The position numbers and the translations under genes are program-made. Source: Myrica gale (Eukaryota > Streptophyta > Magnoliopsida > Fagales > Myricaceae). From it: a stretch of DNA of 64,000 bases. This document shows positions 10,501 to 22,176 of this stretch, piece by piece. The notes below the pieces were generated by a model. It was not told the origin of the DNA. It did not search any database and was given only the letters and a program-made list of their open reading frames with translations. Location of the stretch: NCBI GenBank assembly GCA_963930655.1, contig OZ005605.1, positions 10,671,501 through 10,735,500 on the forward strand, read 5' to 3'. Each line of letters begins with the position of its first letter. Positions within the stretch are counted from its first letter, which is position 1.

Positions 10501-12063
10501 AGTTCAGTAGAGGCAAGTTCAATGGAGGTGGTGCCCGAGGAAATCAGGAGAGACTTAAAAAGGGCAGAGATTGTGCTTATCATTGTCGATCAGTTTGTCT
10601 CCATTGCAGGGCTCTCGTTGCAACCTACCCTGGAGGAGCAGATTCGAGAGGCCCAGAAGAATGATAAGGTGATTGAAGGGATTAGAGAGCGAATTGAGAA
10701 AAAGGAAGACCCCGACTTTGGAGATAAGGATGAGTTATTACGATATCGAGGCAGAATTTGCGTGCCAAGTACAAGGGAGATTAAAGACTTGATTCTAGCA
10801 GAGGCTCATTCTACGCCTTATACCATCCATCCAGGAGGCACGAAGATGTATCAAGATATTAAGAAGGTCTTTTGGTGGCCTAATATGAAGCGGGAGATAG
10901 CCGAGTATGTGGCTCGATGTTTGACTTGCCAGAAGGTGAAAGCCGAGCACCAGAGGCCAGCAGGAACACTAAAGCCTCTAGAGATCCCTGAATGGAAGTG
11001 GGAAGGGATAGCCATGGATTTCGTAGTGGGGTTGCCTCGAACTACTTCGGGTTACGATGCTATATGGGTGATCGTGGACCGACTAACCAAGTCGGCACAC
11101 TTCTTACCCATTAAGGTGAAGTATGCCCCGGAGAAGTTAGCGGAGATTTATCTTCAAGAGATTGTCAGATTACATGGAGTGCCTAAGAGCATAGTGTCGG
11201 ATAGAGATCCGAGATTTACATCGAGATTCTGGAAACGATTGCAGGAGTCATTGGGAACTCGGTTGAATTTTAGTACCGCTTTCCACCCACAGACAGATGG
11301 GCAGTCGGAAAGGACTATACAAATTCTGGAGGATATGCTCAGGGCTTGCGTTGTGGATTTCAAAGGAGGATGGGCTCAATACTTGCCTTTAGCGGAATTC
11401 GCGTACAATAACAGTTTTCAAGCAAGTATTGGTATGGCACCCTATGAAGCCTTGTATGGGAGGAGGTGTAGATCACCTTTGTATTGGGATGAGGTAGGCG
11501 AAAGAAGGATGTTAGGGCCGGAAATAGTTTCAGAGACACGGGAAAAGATCCAAGTAATCAAAGATAGGCTTGTGACAGCCCAATGCAGGCAGAAGAGCTA
11601 TGCTGATAATCGAAGAAGAGAACTTGAATTTGAGGCTGGGAGCAGAGTATTTCTGAAGATTTCTCCGAAGAAGGGGATAACGAGATTTGGAAAAAAGGGG
11701 AAGCTCCAACCCAGATTCATAGGACCCTTTGAGATCCTAGATAGAGTTGGGCCCGTGGCGTACAGGTTGGCCCTACCCCCTTGTTTAGAGGGAGTTCACA
11801 ATGTGTTTCATGTATCGCTCCTAAGGAAGTATGTAACTGACCCTACCCATGTATTAGATTATGAGCCTTTGCAGGTTAGAGAAAACCTTACGTATGTGGA
11901 AGAACCTATAAGGGTTTTGGATAGGAAGGAGCAGCAACTGAGGACCAAAACCATACCTCTTGTTAAGGTCTTGTGGAGAAACCACGGAGTAGAAGAGGCC
12001 TCATGGGAATTAGAAAGTGAAATGTACTCGAAATATCCCCACTTACGGGAAGGACAAAGTTAA
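7558..12063 (+). CDS. Gag-Pol polyprotein of the Tekay-type retrotransposon (intact)
   Basis: A single 1501-codon frame makes capsid and all enzymes needed for retrotransposition. In order: retrotransposon Gag domain (about residues 60-230); CCHC zinc knuckle (C310, C313, H318, C323); aspartic protease with DSG at D383; reverse transcriptase with FIDD (D720, D721); RNase H (about 865-985, YSDAS start); integrase with an HHCC zinc region from H1084 and a D1154, D1215, E1251 triad in DX35E spacing; then a C-terminal chromodomain-like segment (about 1446-1495) expected to guide integration to chromatin. No stop or frameshift is present. The start at 7558 is the first ATG after the primer site and opens a basic, acidic-rich leader usual for Gag. 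Gag and Pol share one frame, so their ratio must be set after translation or by another mechanism. Confidence 0.96.
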   Translation: MPPRKQPRNRNTEEEPEESGVSTNDVLRHMAQLIAEQVQQGANVQGANVQGARDRPEGCTFDQFNRQHPPVYNGRGDAVLAENWLLEMKELLEVMGCTDSQRVSFATFKLQGDAKRWWLSKKLLLSQELGEQPIIWERFQQEFLDRYFPRTTREAKAREFANLTQGSMTVDQYSGRFMELVRFAPYLVPDEERKARKFEEGLHPRIFDRVMAHNLKTLAEVIERAVIVERGLQRTAAFYDQQKRKAPPKLETSQAPWKKSKQGLSRGQNQRPGGAQNQRPGGSQIAGGNQFPICNKCGKKHPGECRQGVCFQCGKPGHIARDCRAKSNSSQASQPAPQDNPRRQSGPTQARLYALTPRDAEDQTRVVTGKLPLPQGEALVLFDSGATHSFIASAYCKARDLKLEPLGCHVVVSTPTGGRINCDRIVKNFPIEVEGQIMPANLIVMEMGGFDLILGMDWLATHGASIKCYEKKVVFQKEGRPDCCFVGMRKVERRPAIISAMQAKKWLQGGSEGFLVWANEMQRETATVEQTPIVNEFPDVFPEELPGLPPDREVEFGIDLEPGTTPISKAPYRMAPAELKELKIQLEDLLDKGFIRPSVSPWGAPILFVKKKDGSLRMCIDYRELNKVTIKNRYPLPRIDDLFDQLQGAQAFSKIDLRSGYHQLKVKGEDIPKKAFRTRYGHYEFMVMPFGLTNAPAAFMDLMNRVFREFLDKFVVVFIDDILIYSRNKEEHEKHLRIVLQILREKKLFAKFSKCEFWLEQVRFLGHVVSGEGIAVDPGKVAAIFKWPRPTNVKEVRSFLGLAGYYRRFIKGFSKMAKPLTSLTKKNVKFEWTHECEWSFQELKANLVTAPVLALPSEYGEYEIYSDASKQGLGCVLMQDKRVIAYASRQLRPHEINYPTHDLELAAVVYALKIWRHYLYGVKCEIFTDHKSLKYFNTQKELNMRQRRWLELIKDYDCTISYHPGKANVVADALSRKSAETSSVEASSMEVVPEEIRRDLKRAEIVLIIVDQFVSIAGLSLQPTLEEQIREAQKNDKVIEGIRERIEKKEDPDFGDKDELLRYRGRICVPSTREIKDLILAEAHSTPYTIHPGGTKMYQDIKKVFWWPNMKREIAEYVARCLTCQKVKAEHQRPAGTLKPLEIPEWKWEGIAMDFVVGLPRTTSGYDAIWVIVDRLTKSAHFLPIKVKYAPEKLAEIYLQEIVRLHGVPKSIVSDRDPRFTSRFWKRLQESLGTRLNFSTAFHPQTDGQSERTIQILEDMLRACVVDFKGGWAQYLPLAEFAYNNSFQASIGMAPYEALYGRRCRSPLYWDEVGERRMLGPEIVSETREKIQVIKDRLVTAQCRQKSYADNRRRELEFEAGSRVFLKISPKKGITRFGKKGKLQPRFIGPFEILDRVGPVAYRLALPPCLEGVHNVFHVSLLRKYVTDPTHVLDYEPLQVRENLTYVEEPIRVLDRKEQQLRTKTIPLVKVLWRNHGVEEASWELESEMYSKYPHLREGQS

Positions 12064-12317
12064 GAAGGATAATGTTAGAATTTCGATATGACTTGCCTGA
12101 TCTGTTTTTCTTTTCATTGATACCTTTATATTGTCTCACTATACATATGAGCTATAGTGCTATGTTGAAGTATATAAAGGCATATATATGTGTATTATGA
12201 TAACGTTAGTTGTGGGGCCAGTTCGAGTATTCACCCGTCCTAGACCTCCACCATCAGGACAAATCTCTGGTAAGGAAGATCGAATTCCGAGGACGGAATT
12301 TTATAAGGAGGGGAGGA
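12064..12317 (+). other. 3' untranslated segment and polypurine tract
   Basis: 254 bases lie between the gag-pol stop and the 3' LTR. The last 13 (12305-12317, AAGGAGGGGAGGA) are the polypurine tract that primes plus-strand synthesis and abut the LTR start TGTGAG. There is no additional ORF of note. Confidence 0.85.
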
Positions 12318-15300
12318 TGTGAGATCCCGAATTTACTTATGTCATTGTATAGGAGAGAGAGATTTTGCTATGATTTTCCTCAGGATGTAGGTATGTTTTA
12401 ATTGGTGATTTTTGAGGTAAGTGTCGACACATTGGAACATAGTGTCGACACATTATACTAACACCCGAAAGTTTACCTTTTCCTGGAGACCAAAGTGAAT
12501 TTTGACTAAGTGTTGTAAGTGTCGACACTTTGAGTCATAGTGTCGACACATTAGACTGGTACCCGAGCGTTTATATCTTTCCGGAACTAGAGTGATTTTT
12601 ACTAAGTGTTGGAAGTGTCGACACCTTGGGTGATGGTGTCGACACATACAACTGAAACCCGAGAGTTCGCCTTTTTCCAGAACTCCCGTGGATTTTGACC
12701 AAGTGATGGAAGTGTCGACACCTTGGGTGATGGTGTCGACACATCTAATTGAAACCCGAGAGTTTACATTTTTCCCACTATGGCTAAGTGTTGAAAGTGT
12801 CGACACCTTGAGTGATGGTGTCGACACATCTCACTAAATATGTTGTAAGTGTCGACACCTTGAGTGATGGTGTCGACACATATAACTACATTCCGGAATT
12901 TTACCGGTTTGAAATACGCAAGTTGAAATTTATGAAGTAGGGGGAGGGCAAACTTGTCTTTTCCCCAAGCCCTTTTCGCATTAAACCTCCCTCTCTTTCA
13001 CGAAGTCTCACATTTTCCTTTACCCCAAATCATACCTCCCATGCCCTAAGTCACCCACCCGAAAAGGAAGAAGGAAGAAGAGAAAGAAGAAGGAAGAAGG
13101 AAGAAGGAGAAGAAAAGAAGGAGGAAGAGGAGAGAAGCAAGGTAAATCCTTGCTGGCCAAAAATCGTGCTACACTCTCTCTCTCTCTCTCTCTCTATTCT
13201 CTTCTTGTTTCCTCTTGTTGGTTGGTTGTGGTTTGATGGTAGTTTGTCTAAGTAGTTTTCTCCTTGTGATTCATGGATGTTTAGTGTGGATCTATGCATG
13301 TTCAAGGTAGATCTTGTAAGTGTTTAAGTGTAACATAGATTTTTACATGAGAACATGTGGAAAAAATGGCTAGATCTGAAATGATGGTTCAAGAGAAAGT
13401 GGTTATGTGCTCTAGGTGTTTGATAAAAGGCCTAAGAGGGGATTGAAACCTAAGTTGAGCAAGTATGGCCGAATCTAGGGTTTGATGCATTAGATAGTGT
13501 ATGTATGCTAGTGATATTGAGAACCACAAAGCCCTAAGTGTTAGGGATATGTTCAGATCTGGGAAAATAGGCAAGAGGACCAATAACGCACACTAGGTGT
13601 TTGGTAAACAGCCCAAGAGAAATGGGTACATGCAATGGTGTTAACTTGATAATTATGGAACCATGATTTGGTTGTAAACTTCGAGTTGAAGTTGTAAGTG
13701 GGAGGAAGGTGAGAGTATAGTTGTTGTTATGAGATGTTAAGTTAGCCTTGGATGTTGGTTGTGACATGTAGAGATTCGGATTTTGGTTGTTGGAGATTGT
13801 TGTGATTTCTGGAGTTACATATGCAGATTTCAAGGCTTTGTTGCATTGGTGGTTATCTCTTGATATTTTAGTCCAATTTTACGGGGTTGGTCTTGGGATT
13901 TGTTTCAAGTTAAGAAAGAGAGCGTTTTAAGATAACTTGCATGTGAATTAGAGGTATGACGAATATGTTATGGTATGAAAAATTAGTGTGAGGGTCTATT
14001 AAAACAGATTCGTGTGAGTAATGTATTGATTACTATATACGTTTAGTGAACCTATGAATGACAATAGTACGGTTCATTGTAGGTAACGAGACACACGATA
14101 CTCAAGCAAGCCTAAGGTAAGTGAAAATCTTTACAAACTGGAATGATACATTGCATGAAGAATATTTATGAATAAGCATATCAAGTATGACATATCAAGC
14201 ATGACATTACCAAGCACGACATGAATGCATCATGATCATTTGCATTCATTTTCCTCATGAGAAATGAGACATTTTATGCAAATGAAAGTACCATTTTTAT
14301 GCTACTTTATGACAAGTTTTATGACAAGTTAATTAACGAACCCAAGTCGGTCGGTACCGTACCAAGTCAAGAAGGTGCATCCATTTCCGAAGGACGTTTA
14401 CGTGAAGGATGGATGTCACCTAGGACACCCATACCGAAGGATGCTTGCAAGAAGGATGGGTAGTCCATGAGGTAAGTGCAATCACACTGAAGGATGCTTG
14501 CAAGAAGGTGTGAACCTCAAGGGTCGTGTCTAGCCACTGAAGGACGAATGAGAGAAGGTGAGCTAGCTCGACCATATGTAAGGTCCCTAAGGGAAATAAG
14601 GGACTGTTCCTACGGGAACGCACAACCCTGATGTCAGGGGTAGGTGGAGCTCAAGTAGCCCATAAGATAAGGATTGGAAAGATTTTCCAAAAGCAAGAGA
14701 CTTATAAATAATAGTGAAGTTTTCAAGAGCAAGTGCATGTGCATATGCAATCATGAGGCATACACGTGCATCAAAATTCATGATCATGCATGAATTACAT
14801 ACGTTTACATGATGTTTCAAGTTAAAGCTCATGATATTTCAAGATCAAGTACGTGAACTACATTATGTTTAAGTTCATGATTATTTTAAGTTCATGATGA
14901 TTTCAAGTTCAAGTGCATGCTTACAATTTCAACCCATGTTTTAGCTATAATTCCTTACTGAGTCTTTCGACTCACAGTTTTAAATTGTATCATTCCAGAT
15001 GATGTTACAGGGGTGGAATCTTAAGAAGAGGACCTTGAACCCTAGGAGAAGGGTTGATGAAATGTCTCTCTTGTTTGCTAACGTTAGGAAAGATTTAGCT
15101 AATTTTTGTAAAAGCCGGCATGAGCCACCGTGATGTGGTGGTCATGGGTTTCATTTGGCTTAGTTAGTTAATGTTTTAAACTGGTTGATATTTTGAGAAT
15201 ATGTTTAACAACCTTGAGTTATCAATGGAAAGTATGTTCTTATGCACGTTATACGCTAGCATTATAAGGCTTCTTTTAACATTGAAGCATCAACGTCTTT

Positions 15301-15398
15301 TCCGCTGCAAGTATAGTAGTAGGTACGCTGGAGCGTCCCATGCCGGGAATGCTCGCGGCTGTCATTAGCCTCGTTTAGCTAGCGTTCGGGGCGTGACA
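12318..15398 (+). repeat. 3' LTR of the Tekay element
   Basis: This is a 3081-bp copy of 4330-7410 at an offset of 7988, with about three substitutions seen by eye. The palindrome array lies at 12421-12879, the mini-exon at 14083-14116 and the structured segment at 14117-14998 with closing arms 14138-14149 and 14987-14998. It is followed directly by the TSD TTATG. Confidence 0.95.
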
Positions 15399-15821
15399 TT
15401 ATGTCTAGGTGGAATTTCTCCCTAGCGTTTTATGAGTTTAAAGCTAGAATTTAAATGTTACATTATTTGAAATGCTTACAATTAAGTGATTGAGATTGAT
15501 TGACCTAATTGTCTTAATTAGTGGTATATGTCCCTAAGTTACAATAGTTGGAAGTATTTAATTAGGGGCTTTAGCCTTGGAAATATGTGAATCCTTGGAA
15601 CAAAAAAATGAGGAGACATATTAGGTTTAGTTTTGTGGAGTGGCAGAAAAAGAAAATAAGTTTTCTTGAAGGTCAGTAAAGGAAAGAAGGGGGAGAAATG
15701 GAGGATAAGAAGGGAAAGAAGGGGGGAAGGGCAGTTTTGCCTTTTCCCTTCCCCCAAACCCTGCGTATAACACACAACCCCCCCAAACCGCACAAAACAC
15801 TTGCCCTAGCTCCCACCCGCA

Positions 15822-15900
15822 CGAAAGAAGAAGAAGAAGAAGAAGAAGAAGAAGAAGAAAAGGAGAGGAAGAAGAAGATGGAGGAAGAGGAGAAAAAAAG
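15822..15900. repeat. (GAA)n-rich tract ending at a donor-like site
   Basis: A purine-only run of GAA/GAAG repeats (strict repeat about 15822-15859) is followed by AAAAAAG|GTAAAAATCC at 15900/15901. The Tekay LTR (5080-5153), the solo LTR at 22177 (27285-27368) and the old LTR at 58258 (58809-58952) have a similar purine tract next to a GTAA donor. Confidence 0.8.
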
Positions 15901-16549
15901 GTAAAAATCCGGCCCTTCTAGGAAAAACCTCTGCTGGCCATCTCTCCCATTCTCTTCTTGTTTCCTTTTGCTGGTTGGTTGTTGTTTTAATGGTTGTTTG
16001 TCTAGGTTGTTTTCTCCTTATGTTCATGAGAGTTTAGTGTAGATCTATACATGCTTTCTAAAAGATAGTGTAGATCTTGCAAGTATTTAAGGGAAGTATA
16101 GATTTTACATAAAAACATATGGAAATATGGCTAGATCTGAAATGAGAGTTCAAGATAAATTGTTTTGTGCTCTAAGTGTTTGATAAAAGGCCTAAGAGAG
16201 GATTGGAATCTATTTTGAGCATGTATGGTCAAATATATGGATTGAAGCCTTAGGTGGTATGTATGATAGTCTTATTGAGAACCACCAAGCCCTAAGTGTT
16301 AGATATGACACCAGATCTGAGAAAATGTCAAGAGAACCATAAATGCATACTAGGTGTTTGATAAAAGACCAAAAGAAGTGGAATAGATGCAATAACATTT
16401 GTTTAAGAAGATGGAATCATGGTTTTATTGGGAGTTTTGATTTGTAATTGTAAAATAGAAGTCTGGAATGTGAGGTAATAAAAGGAGAGCATGTTAAGGA
16501 AAATTTCGTGTGTTTTGGAAGTTTAATGTGTGATTTGTGTCTGAAAAAT

Positions 16550-16755
16550 GGACCGACGCTCGACAGTGCGCTCTGGCGTCCTTCGAACAATTTTTTCACT
16601 CAGAAACTTCACGTTCGACCAACGCTCGACATGCGCTTGAGCGTCACTCAACAGTTTCACAGAGAGTTACGCCCGACTAACGCTCGAAAGGGCGCTCAAG
16701 CGTCCTTAACACTTTCATTCAGAGGCATAACGCTCGACCGATGCTCGAGCGGCTT
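16550..16755. repeat. Tandem array of about 60-bp units with ACGCTC/GAGCGT dyads
   Basis: Four units in the solo LTR start near 16553, 16616, 16674 and 16735. Each contains CGAC-N-N-ACGCTCGA (last unit ATGCTCGA), and the first three a GCGCT..GCGTC partner, giving inverted repeats such as ACGCTC..GAGCGT. The array lies downstream of the purine tract, unlike the palindrome array of the nested Tekay LTR, so the two arose separately. Confidence 0.7.
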
Positions 16756-17009
16756 CCTTTGAATTTCACGAAATTTTCCTGAAAATTTTAGTTTCCTTTT
16801 GAACTATTAGGAAACCCTACTAGGTTTTTCACTTAAGAAAATACCTCGTATTGTAAGATCACCATTTAGAATTCAAGGAATATGGATGATCTTGTATGAA
16901 GAAGTATGAGTTATTGAATGACTACTCCATACGTCTAGTGAACCTTTGAATAACACTAGTATGACCCAATTGTAGGCAAGGTGCAGTTCAAGTGCTCAAG
17001 GGAACGAAT

Positions 17010-17930
17010 GTAAGTGAAAATTGTAAGTGGAAAACTTAAGTTTTGAAAAACTGGAATGATGCACAGCATGAATTCTCATGATTTATTACGACATGACATA
17101 AGCATTTACATGAAAAAGAAAGTCTTGTGCGAATGAAAGCATGAGAAGAATTTAGGATTTCTCATCACCAAGCATGACATGAGCACACCATGAGCATTTG
17201 CATTCATTTTTCTCATGAGGAATAAAGAGAAATTTTATGCAAATGAAAGTACCATTTTATGCTACTTTATGACAAGTTAAGTTAATAATCTAAAGTCGGT
17301 CGGTACCGTACCAAGTCAAAAAGGTGCATCCATACCAAAGGACGTTTACGTGAAGGATGAATGTCACCTAGGGCACCCATACCGAAGGATGCTTGCAAGA
17401 AGGACGGGTAGTCCATGAGGTATGTGCAATCACACTGAAGGATGCTTGCAAGAAGGTGTGAACCTCCAAGGGTTGTGTCTAGCCACTGAAGGACGAATGC
17501 GAGAAGGTGAGCTAGCTCGACCAAATGTAAGGTCCCCAAGGGAAATAGGGGACAGTTCCAACGGGAACGCACAACCCTGATGTCAGGGGTAAATAGAGGG
17601 TAAGTAGCCCATCAGATAAGAATTGGAATGATTTTCCAAAAGCAAGAGTTTTACAAGTATAAGTGTTGTTTTCAAGAGCAAGTGCATGTGCATATGCAAA
17701 CATGAGGCATATAAGTGCATCAAAATTCATGATCATGCATGAATTACATTATGTTTACATGCTTATGATTTCAAGTTCAAGTGCATGCTTACGATTTCAA
17801 GTTCATGATTATGAGTTCAAATACAAGTTCATGTTTCCAAACCATGATTTCAAATCCATGTTTTAGCTATAACTACTTACTGAGTCTTTCGACTCATAGT
17901 TTTAAATTGTACCATTCCAGATAATATTTC
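17010..17930 (+). other. Structured putative intron, solo LTR 4210-18332
   Basis: It follows the mini-exon 16976-17009 (TTGTAG| to AAT|GTAAGTG) and ends GTACCATTCCAG (17919-17930). The 5' arm is CTGGAATGATGC (17051-17062), so 8 bp of the closing helix remain and the outer pairs are broken. Hairpin units, including TCACAC/GTGTGA, and TGAGTCTTTCGACTCA are retained. Confidence 0.45.
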
Positions 17931-18337
17931 AGGGGAGGAAACTTAAGAGGAGGACCTTGAACCCTAGGAGAAGGGTTGGCGATAATGTCTTTTCCTTTTG
18001 CTTATTTCAGTAAAGGTTTAGATAATTTTTGTAAGAGCCGGCATGAGCCTCCGTTGTACGGTGGTCATGGGTTATTCGGCCTAGTAAAGTTTAAGGTTTT
18101 TAACCAGTTGATATTTTGAGACCATGTTATAATTACTTCAAGTTATCGTATGAGGAGCATGTTCTAATGTTCGTATGTGCGTTAAACGCTAGCGATATAA
18201 AGCTTCTTTTAAATATTTAGGCATTATGATATATTCCGCTGCAAGAATTTTAGTAAGTACGCTTGAGCGTTCCTTGTTGGGAATGCTCGCGGCTGTCATT
18301 AGCCTCGTCAAGTTAGCGTTCGGGGCGTGACACATTG

Positions 18338-18560
18338 AGTCAATAAGGATCCGAAAAATCATACTCTCTGTAACTTTGCTTCCTTAATCATTGACATGAT
18401 TTTTTCACAATTTCACTCAACAATATATCCGTGTGATATCTTATGTCACAACAAAATATCCAACAATAAATATAAAGTAATAAATACATGTGATGACTGA
18501 ATAAATAAAAACAAACAATTATAATTTTTCTAAACTATTGGTTTTGAGGGCATCTTTCTA
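18338..18560 (-). repeat. Dispersed repeat X, copy 1, right half
   Basis: Read on the minus strand, it matches 61970-62100: CATGTCAATGATTAA corresponds to CATGCCAATGATTAA, with similar flanking sequence (for example ATCTTATGTCACA). Joined with 3830-4209 across the CATTG duplication it rebuilds one copy of the repeat, confirming that the intervening 14 kb is an insertion. Confidence 0.6.
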
Positions 18561-18584
18561 ATAAGTTGTGTAGGGAAAAAATAG

Positions 18585-20141
18585 GAAAAATTACCTTAAC
18601 TGTCCATGTGATTTCATTTTGTGGCAAATTGTTCCCTGTGGTTTCAACTTCAACAAATTGGTTCACGTGGTCACCAAAACGTTACATGATGGTCCCTCCA
18701 ACCACCCCTGTGTGAAGCTACTAACGAAACACGCTGACGTGTACATTTTTTAACACGTGGACGATGCTGAGCTAGCAAATTTGTACATGTGGAATGCCAA
18801 GTCACCCAAATTAAAAAAAATACCCAATGTATAGAAGAAGAAAAAAGGTCGAATGCCCTAAAACAATTTTACCCCCCATATCACCTCCCCATAACGGCTT
18901 TACCTCCAACTTCAAGTCCAACTTCTCTAGATCTAATCAAATACACATTTACCTTTGTCTTTAACCTTCTTTGAACATAATATTCAATATCACCAAGATT
19001 GATATTCTAAAAGCACTAACACAAAAAATTAAATGATAACCACTAAATCAAAGTAAATCTCATCACACACTTGACACAAGATTTAGTGATGGAGAGAAAT
19101 CCTCTTGAAGAACTTCTTCAAGAGAGAAAAACTCTCCGGACTCTAGGCCGGTTGTTTAATCCACTATTTGCAAACACAATAACACGATGACCAAAAGATT
19201 ACGCTAACCTAGCTAATCTAACACAGTGTATCTTACCCAAATTGTCTCAATTCGGATCTGCACCTTGCAGGGACATAAAACTCCATTACCATTTCAAAAC
19301 GAGACTCTCACCTGGTTGATCTTTCCGCACAAACCTTGTGTAATCAACAACCACTGTTGGAACCTCCAGAACCTCTGGAAGCTTCAGTCACTCTTGTGTT
19401 TGAGTATATGGTGATCAAGAAAAAGAAATCCTTTAGAGATATATTACATGAACATTGACAGCACTCTCAGGTTCTTCGCGAAACAGGGGAGCAAAATGAT
19501 AGAATGCGTTATTGGAAGATCTTGTTATTGAAGAATAATCAAATCTTGGGGGTTTCCGTAAGATCTATATCTCTCTCTACAAAACCCATTTGGTTATAAT
19601 GCAATAGACGCGTGAAGAGCTAACCGAAATTCTGCCCATTTCTAATTTCTTCTAGAAACAACAAAATGGACAAAATTACCCTTACAGGAGTTTCACGAAT
19701 AAAATGCCAAAAGACTTTACAAGGAACATCCGGACTAGGACATATTTGTATAGGTTCTCCTTCCTGCAAATGAACGAGCCAGGATTGGATTGGATTTCAT
19801 TTTATAATCATAGAAGGTGGGAGATGTGGATTCCGGTGATGGGGAAAAGTTGCGAAGGAGAAGTTGGACTTGAAGTTGAAGGTGAAGCCGTGAAGGGGAG
19901 GTCATTTGTGGTAAAATTGTTTTAGGGCATTCGAACTTTTTTTTTTAATTTGTCAGCTCAATATCGTCCACGTGTTAAAAAATGTACACATCAGCGTGTT
20001 CCGTTAGTGGCTAACGTAGGGTGGACGGAGGGACCACCATGTAACGTTTTGGTAATCATAAGAACTAATTTGTTGAAGTTGAAACTACCTGAACCAATTT
20101 GTCACAAAGTGAAACCACGTGACTATTTGGGTCATTTTTTC
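18585..20141. mobile_element. Non-autonomous Mutator-like element with long terminal inverted repeats
   Basis: The left arm (about 18585-18925) and right arm (about 19845-20141) are long imperfect inverted repeats. Shared stretches include CAACTTCAACAAATT, CCAAAACGTTACATG, AACACGCTGA and CGAATGCCCTAAAACAATTT. The flanks share AAAAATA (18577-18583 and 20142-20148), a partial match to the expected 9-bp duplication. The 0.9-kb interior carries no transposase and no gene fragment that I recognise. Confidence 0.7.
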
Positions 20142-21261
20142 AAAAATATAATTCATGTTTAGACACCAAAATTTAGCAGCATTTTCTTCTTTTTTTTTCA
20201 GAAAAAAAAAGCTTTTCCAAGTATCATGTTTTCCACTATGAACAGAGACATTTTATGCCTAACAAGGACAATAGTAATTTGCATTTCTATTAATTCTTCG
20301 TAACTATCACTTTTTCAACTTAAAAATTATTTTCGTCTCCTCAATAGAAAGTCAACCAGACAATCCCTGCGACGAGTAACACGAGTTTGTAATGGGTCAA
20401 CGTATGCTTCTTTTGTGAGTAAAGATGGTACTCGTTTTTGTAGAAGACTACAATGCTACCCGAAGAATATTTTAAGAATGTTAAGGATATAACAAAATTA
20501 GCAGTTAATATAGAAATCATTTTTTTAGTAACTATTGAAAAATGTTTTCAAATAGTAGCTCTTGACAAAAAAATAAAGCGGAATAAAACAAAGCTCTTCC
20601 TAAAATTTATTCCGATTCGATCCAACCGTCCACTCTCACTTAAAACTTATTTGATCCCGACCAATTTCTTCCAAACAAACTTAAACTAGAAGGGTTGTTT
20701 GAAAAATATCATAGTAATCTTTTATAAATTAGGAGCTGTAGTCTGTAGAAAACAACAAATTATCTCAACTTTGTTTGACTTTATAGGTAAGAATTATATT
20801 ATTAGATTTAATAATTAATTTGTCAATCTTAAAATTAATTACTTGTCTTAAGAATGTCCTTTCATCCAGACACAGACCACATAGAAGACTTATAAGTATA
20901 TTACATTAACAAGGAATTTGTTACAATTAAACAATCCGTGCTGAATAAATCCTGATATCGAGTGATAATTGATTGTGATAAATTCTCGTTAGCCACTTAG
21001 ACATATTCTCTCATTCTTATAGTTAAAATTGAACAAAAATCCTTTTTAGAATGAGTAGTTAACTTAGAAAGTCCTAGTGAAAGAAAAATTGATAAAAGAA
21101 CTTAATTAATAAGTCTTATACATACATATTCTCTCATTCCTAAGTCTCAAAGAAAAACTGATAAATTAATTACATATACAGGCCAATTAATTAATCCAAT
21201 AGATAAAAAGTCTTTAAATTTTAACCAACGGTAAAGTCCTGTATAATTGCTTATTTTCGCT
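20142..21261. other. AT-rich intergenic, no gene seen
   Basis: No domain, RNA gene or transposon end is recognised. ACATATTCTCTCATTC occurs twice (about 21001 and 21124), with similar surrounding sequence, suggesting a small local duplication. Confidence 0.4.
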
Positions 21262-21267
21262 TTATAA
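21262..21267 (+). promoter_or_regulatory. Possible TATA box of the unrecognised gene
   Basis: TTATAA lies about 120 bases before the proposed start codon at 21383 and is followed by a GA/CT-rich leader. This is weak positional evidence only. Confidence 0.3.
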
Positions 21268-21382
21268 GCCATCAAACCGCCCACCCCGTCCGATTTAATG
21301 AGAAAAATCGGATGAGAGAAGCGAGAAGGCTGAAGCGTTCCCTCCACCTCTCACTGGCTCCAACTATCTCTGGAGAAGTAAA

Positions 21383-21627
21383 ATGGCGATGTTTTCTAAC
21401 TTCCTCAACCACATTCAAATCAAAGGTTTGTATCTATCGCCCAAGGTTTTTCCTTTTCGTCTCCAGGAATCATGAAAATCCTTGTCATGTTTCGAACATC
21501 CCTTCTATTTCCAATTATTTTCTTGCGGTTAGCTTTTCATCTTAGTCTTATGTTTGGATTGTGTTTCCAATTTCTTGTAGGATGGCCTGCTCTGTTACCC
21601 AACCGGGTGCATTTCTTCGATGTCTCT
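21383..21627 (+). CDS. Tentative first two exons of an unrecognised gene
   Basis: Exon 1 is 21383-21425 (ATG GCG ATG.., ending AAAG|GTTTG) and exon 2 is 21581-21627 (TTCTTGTAG|GATGG to GTCTCT|GTAAGAA). They join in frame to 30 residues beginning MAMFSNFLN and ending FFDVS. A third in-phase piece is at 30770-30820 beyond the LTR nest. Support is limited to consensus splice sites, preserved frame and a leader-like upstream region. I do not recognise the protein, and a complete downstream part is not visible, so it may be a broken gene. Confidence 0.35.
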
Positions 21628-22176
21628 GTAAGAACCCAGGATCTTTTATTTTCTTTGCACTTGGTATAAACTTTTACGAGACGTTCTCTTGAAATGGATA
21701 TGCTGAGAAGAGGCACTAACTTAAATGTATCTCGCCGAACTTCAGTCTTTCCTTGGAATCTATTTCGAAATTTGGCATAATTTATTCGCGATTTATCTTA
21801 CAGAATTTAGAAATTAACTGGGATTTTGTTTCGTTTTCCAGGATAAGTTGAATCGAACTCAAGCTAACCTGCTTAGTTAAAAAAAAAAAAAACTCACGCT
21901 AACTTACTAAGTTAGGTTCTAAGTTAACTCGGTATAAAGAGGCAGCCTCTGTCAAGAAGTCAAAGAAAACTTGACAATTTTTATATTAAGAAGTGTAGAT
22001 AAAGTTTATTGTTAAATTGAATGTTTAAGATGACTGGCTTTGCTTTATTTACTAGTTTTTTGATTCTGATAAGCAGATGGCAACAACATACAGTTATGTT
22101 CTTTTTAATTTGTCCTGCATTATATGGGATTGCTGATTTATGTTAGACATCATAGGTCACCTTTTGATGGATGTTA
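21628..22176. other. Putative intron sequence before the LTR insertion
   Basis: T-rich sequence typical of plant introns follows the donor at 21627/21628, up to the TSD TGTTA at 22172-22176. No other feature is seen. Confidence 0.35.

Larger units (their letters stand above)
4330..15398 (+). mobile_element. Complete Ty3/gypsy chromovirus (Tekay/Del type)
   Basis: A full-length 11,069-bp element has two 3081-bp LTRs (4330-7410 and 12318-15398), a TSD TTATG (4325-4329 and 15399-15403), an initiator-Met tRNA primer-binding site (7417-7430), a single uninterrupted gag-pol ORF (7558-12063) and a purine tract (12305-12317). The LTR copies differ at about three positions that I could find by eye (near 5348, 6171 and 6214 in the 5' copy), so insertion is very recent. 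A C-terminal chromodomain-like segment and domain order PR-RT-RH-IN place it among chromoviruses, and the large LTR fits Tekay/Del. It is inserted in an older related solo LTR and looks capable of activity. Confidence 0.96.
4210..18332 (+). mobile_element. Solo LTR (3.05 kb) split by a nested retrotransposon
   Basis: The LTR starts TGTGAGACCCCGATTTT at 4210 and ends GTTCGGGGCGTGACA at 18332. The target-site duplication CATTG (4205-4209 and 18333-18337) is perfect across the whole interval. Its first 120 bp are 4210-4329 and the remaining 2.93 kb are 15404-18332; the Tekay element 4330-15398 sits between them with its own TSD. Only one LTR and no internal region remain, so this is a solo LTR left by recombination between LTRs. 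It shares the leader motifs of the other LTRs here: purine-rich tract 15822-15900 with donor after 15900, mini-exon 16976-17009, and structured intron 17010-17930. Confidence 0.93.

Noticed and set aside
15698-15904. 68-codon frame with poly-Glu/Lys
   Set aside because: Translation of the GAA-rich tract in the LTR; not a protein.
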